DNA of 51,021 nt from positions 1 through 51,021 of the forward strand of contig CAYPZU010000005.1 in assembly GCA_964415395.1 (NCBI GenBank), given 5' to 3'. Each line of letters begins with the position of its first letter. Position 1 is the stretch's first letter. The notes beneath the pieces were generated by a model. That model had not been told where the DNA came from. It saw nothing but the letters and a program-made list of their open reading frames with translations, and searched no databases. Positions 50,201 to 51,021 of this stretch are shown here, piece after piece. Both the position numbers and the translations under genes were made by a program. The DNA comes from CAYPZU01 sp964415395. GTDB lineage: Bacteria > Chlamydiota > Chlamydiia > Chlamydiales > SM23-39.

Positions 50201-51021
50201 TTTCAGGTACGCTTCGGTTCGGTCTTTCGAGGCATACTGCGGGTGGTAGAGGAAGAAGCTTTTCTCTGAGCCGGGCTTCGGAGGCGGGCCTGTGGCCACA
50301 TCGAGGGTGCTGAGCAACCCTTCGATTTTTTTCAGGGAGGCGTCGTCTCCGGTGAACATAATCGAATTCGTCGATTTGACCCATTTAGCGCTCTCGAGAG
50401 CATGGAGCAGGGCGGGGTCGGAGAGTTTGTCCGATTTGAGATGATCGGTTACGTCCTGCAGCGAACTGATCAGGCTCTCGCCTTTTTTGTAGACCGGCTT
50501 ATAGATATAGAACTGGGTGCTGGCTGGAACTTTCGGCCCCGCCACATCGAACGAGGGCAAAATTTCCTGCAGCCGCTTCAGGGCCGGCTCCGGTCCTGTG
50601 AAAAGGATCGAGTTCGTCTCCTTGATATATTTCATATCGCGGATCGATTCGATCAACCCTTCTTCGGCGGCGTTCGACTTGTCGAGGCTTTTCGCGAAAT
50701 TATTCAGCGAGTCGGAGATCTCGTCTTCAGGCGCCTGCTGGATCTTGTAGAGGAAGAAATTGTTCTTCACTGCGGTCTTCAGCGGCTTGCCTGTCGAAGT
50801 GTCGATCGTAGCCAGAAGTTCTTTGATCTGGGGGAATTTTTTTTCTTCGCCGGAGAAGATGATCGTATGCGTCAGGGGATTGATTTTCGCGCTGTCTACT
50901 GTCTCGATCAGCTCGTCGTCGGCCCCTTTCGTCCCCTTTAAATTGCGCGCCATCTCGCGGATGGCCGATTCGATTTCCTGCGCGGGGCGGTGCTGCGGCT
51001 TGTAGACGAAGAAGGAGCTTT
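47243..51021 (-). CDS. Giant type II/IV-pilus-like secretin with tandem N-domains, 5' end outside window
   Basis: The frame is open to the right edge; 1258 complete codons are visible. The gene has no start here: 22 in-frame codons precede the first ATG at 50953 and already match a repeat (SSFFVYKPQ). Eleven repeats of about 80-95 residues (x-F-x-Y/I-K-P/L-Q ... W/Y-x-E/K-T-NS-ILFTG ... VKELLKSFD) fill the sequence up to about 48225. They resemble N1-type secretin domains. The secretin core occupies 48223-47243: FIEMLVIQTNL, VGENIPFVGSFVS, IGLNLTVTPV and VHVPDNHYLILSGMVN. It should form the outer-membrane exit pore of a secretion or pilus system. Repeats at 50020-49772 and 49771-49523 are about 75% identical, a recent duplication. 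Confidence 0.9.
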   Translation of the reverse strand, partial: SSFFVYKPQHRPAQEIESAIREMARNLKGTKGADDELIETVDSAKINPLTHTIIFSGEEKKFPQIKELLATIDTSTGKPLKTAVKNNFFLYKIQQAPEDEISDSLNNFAKSLDKSNAAEEGLIESIRDMKYIKETNSILFTGPEPALKRLQEILPSFDVAGPKVPASTQFYIYKPVYKKGESLISSLQDVTDHLKSDKLSDPALLHALESAKWVKSTNSIMFTGDDASLKKIEGLLSTLDVATGPPPKPGSEKSFFLYHPQYASKDRTEAYLKQVSDHLGKKNEEELVDTIRSMKWIEPSQSFMFSGTHDSIARLQELLKNFDTPDKHQPEVPKGFAIIPLQYATQEKAEQYISQIADNLGKKGGSQDLAAALKSAKWIPESRSYMFHGTDPAIAQVKELMKSFDTADKAEPAAPQKGFALIQLQYATQERAEQYISQVADNLAKKGGSEELVASLRSAKWIPESHSFMFSGTEPAIAQVKELMKSFDTTDVQQRKAPKPGYYIYKLQNTSGDVIEEDLDSLAKNFKSSGMKDTNILDVIDKMRYVKETNSILLTGDPTAIEEVKKMIADSDYARPAGPVNSSFYMYKPLHVKAAQIEKSLQDLGNSLKKSNLADPALLQAIASAKYVETTNSLVFTGTPESLQKIQGMIKDIDIAPDKHSPIQKVGKSTFLLYKLKNASGPQIVTSLKAMTANLKKSGATEKDLIAALNSVKYVKETNSLLFTGNEEALARVQTLVEQFDVTGLAPPPKPEAPVASGPSNFFVYKPQSLNGRDLEKIIADFAENLKSSGLNDPDLFNSITSMRWIDKTQSLVFTGTPKALDQVKELLKSFDIPSNLPEGPIPGSMEPTIQAIDNTSFLVYKLQFHKGDEIQGALRQIAKDLILSNAPVNQNLLNSINSIQWLEVTNSLLCSGDQETLTRLKELIKNLDIPLKQVFIEMLVIQTNLTNALTFGLEWGANYKYRDKFSGNTFNTTPSASGGNCTPDTFVNKLANLGPTGSPGIGSITPIPQNIPPGCGFDLGVVGEVIRHKGDTFLTLGSLLTALQQDSETTVIMTPKIITQDGKTSSIFVGENIPFVGSFVSNSSQNTINTSNIEYRDIGLNLTVTPVLGNSDIVTLDINLDRSQTTTDITQASLNPSAQTANGIITSKTTMQTTVHVPDNHYLILSGMVNNSSAKVKTGIPCLGGLPIIGAAFSTAGDTNSNSNIVIFIRPHIINSLDDMKRITAHEEDFFRDQAGSPYLEHNYDESMELIKTVDDD

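Noticed and set aside
1..51021. CRISPR arrays, rRNA operons, transposase genes
   Set aside because: No regularly spaced repeats, no rRNA blocks and no transposase motifs were found.

Overview
The window looks like a scaffold from an environmental (non-Chlamydiaceae) member of the Chlamydiota. I recall several of its gene neighbourhoods from Chlamydia: dnaJ-rpsU-tsaB-lon with rnz, xerC and an ABC-F gene close by, and glyA / clpP / dapF. It also carries a CdsZ (CT398)-like coiled-coil zinc-ribbon protein, a SWIM-SNF2 helicase, a small bilobed-hydrophobic (Inc-like) protein and a glyA with the longer chlamydial architecture. Three 10-N assembly gaps are present. Two of them split real genes (xerC and alanine dehydrogenase).

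About 1-15.8 kb is an accessory, surface-oriented region. It starts with the 5' end of a filamentous-haemagglutinin-type adhesin that runs off the left edge. Then come a SnoaL-like protein, an outer-membrane barrel, a secreted repeat (beta-propeller-like) protein with an FnIII-like end, a GrpB-family protein, a SemiSWEET-like transporter and an MFS exporter. From 6.1 to 12.7 kb lies a run of glycan-type enzymes: a glycosyltransferase-like protein, an NDP-sugar dehydratase-like SDR, a plant/virus-like UDP-rhamnose epimerase/reductase, a SAM methyltransferase-like protein, a DUF268 protein, an unknown protein and a glycosidase-like beta-propeller. Every one of them begins with a Sec-type signal peptide, which is very unusual for enzymes that use nucleotide sugars, NAD(P) and SAM. 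A cytosolic-looking glycosyltransferase and two tandem paralogous outer-membrane proteins close the region.

About 15.8-28.7 kb is mostly core housekeeping: dnaJ (with a CIRCE-like operator), rpsU, tsaB, a small DoxX-like protein, the overlapping lon-hldE(C-domain)-rhomboid-rnz operon, then DUF2892, a SpoU methylase and ABC-F in an overlapping operon, and xerC. Between rnz and DUF2892 there is a large (about 750 bp) inverted-repeat element without a gene. A proline/cysteine-rich exported protein shares a bidirectional terminator with the RNase P RNA gene (rnpB, minus strand).

About 29-36.7 kb holds cdsZ, glyA, a eukaryote-like kinase-fold protein (candidate host-directed effector), clpP, a protein with an Ala/Pro linker, dapF and alanine dehydrogenase. 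About 36.7-45.6 kb holds the SNF2 helicase, an AAA/DUF4143 ATPase with two 30-bp palindromes directly before its start codon, the Inc-like protein, der and a SulP transporter.

The right end (45.8-51 kb, all minus strand) has a YidD-like protein that has lost its two family cysteines, a TPR lipoprotein and an outsized secretin. The visible part of the secretin carries eleven tandem N-type domains before the secretin barrel, and its 5' end lies outside the window.

The unifying theme I infer is an envelope and secretion system adapted to life inside a host: exported glycan-modifying enzymes, a giant secretin, a cysteine-rich envelope protein, an Inc-like protein and a kinase-like effector.
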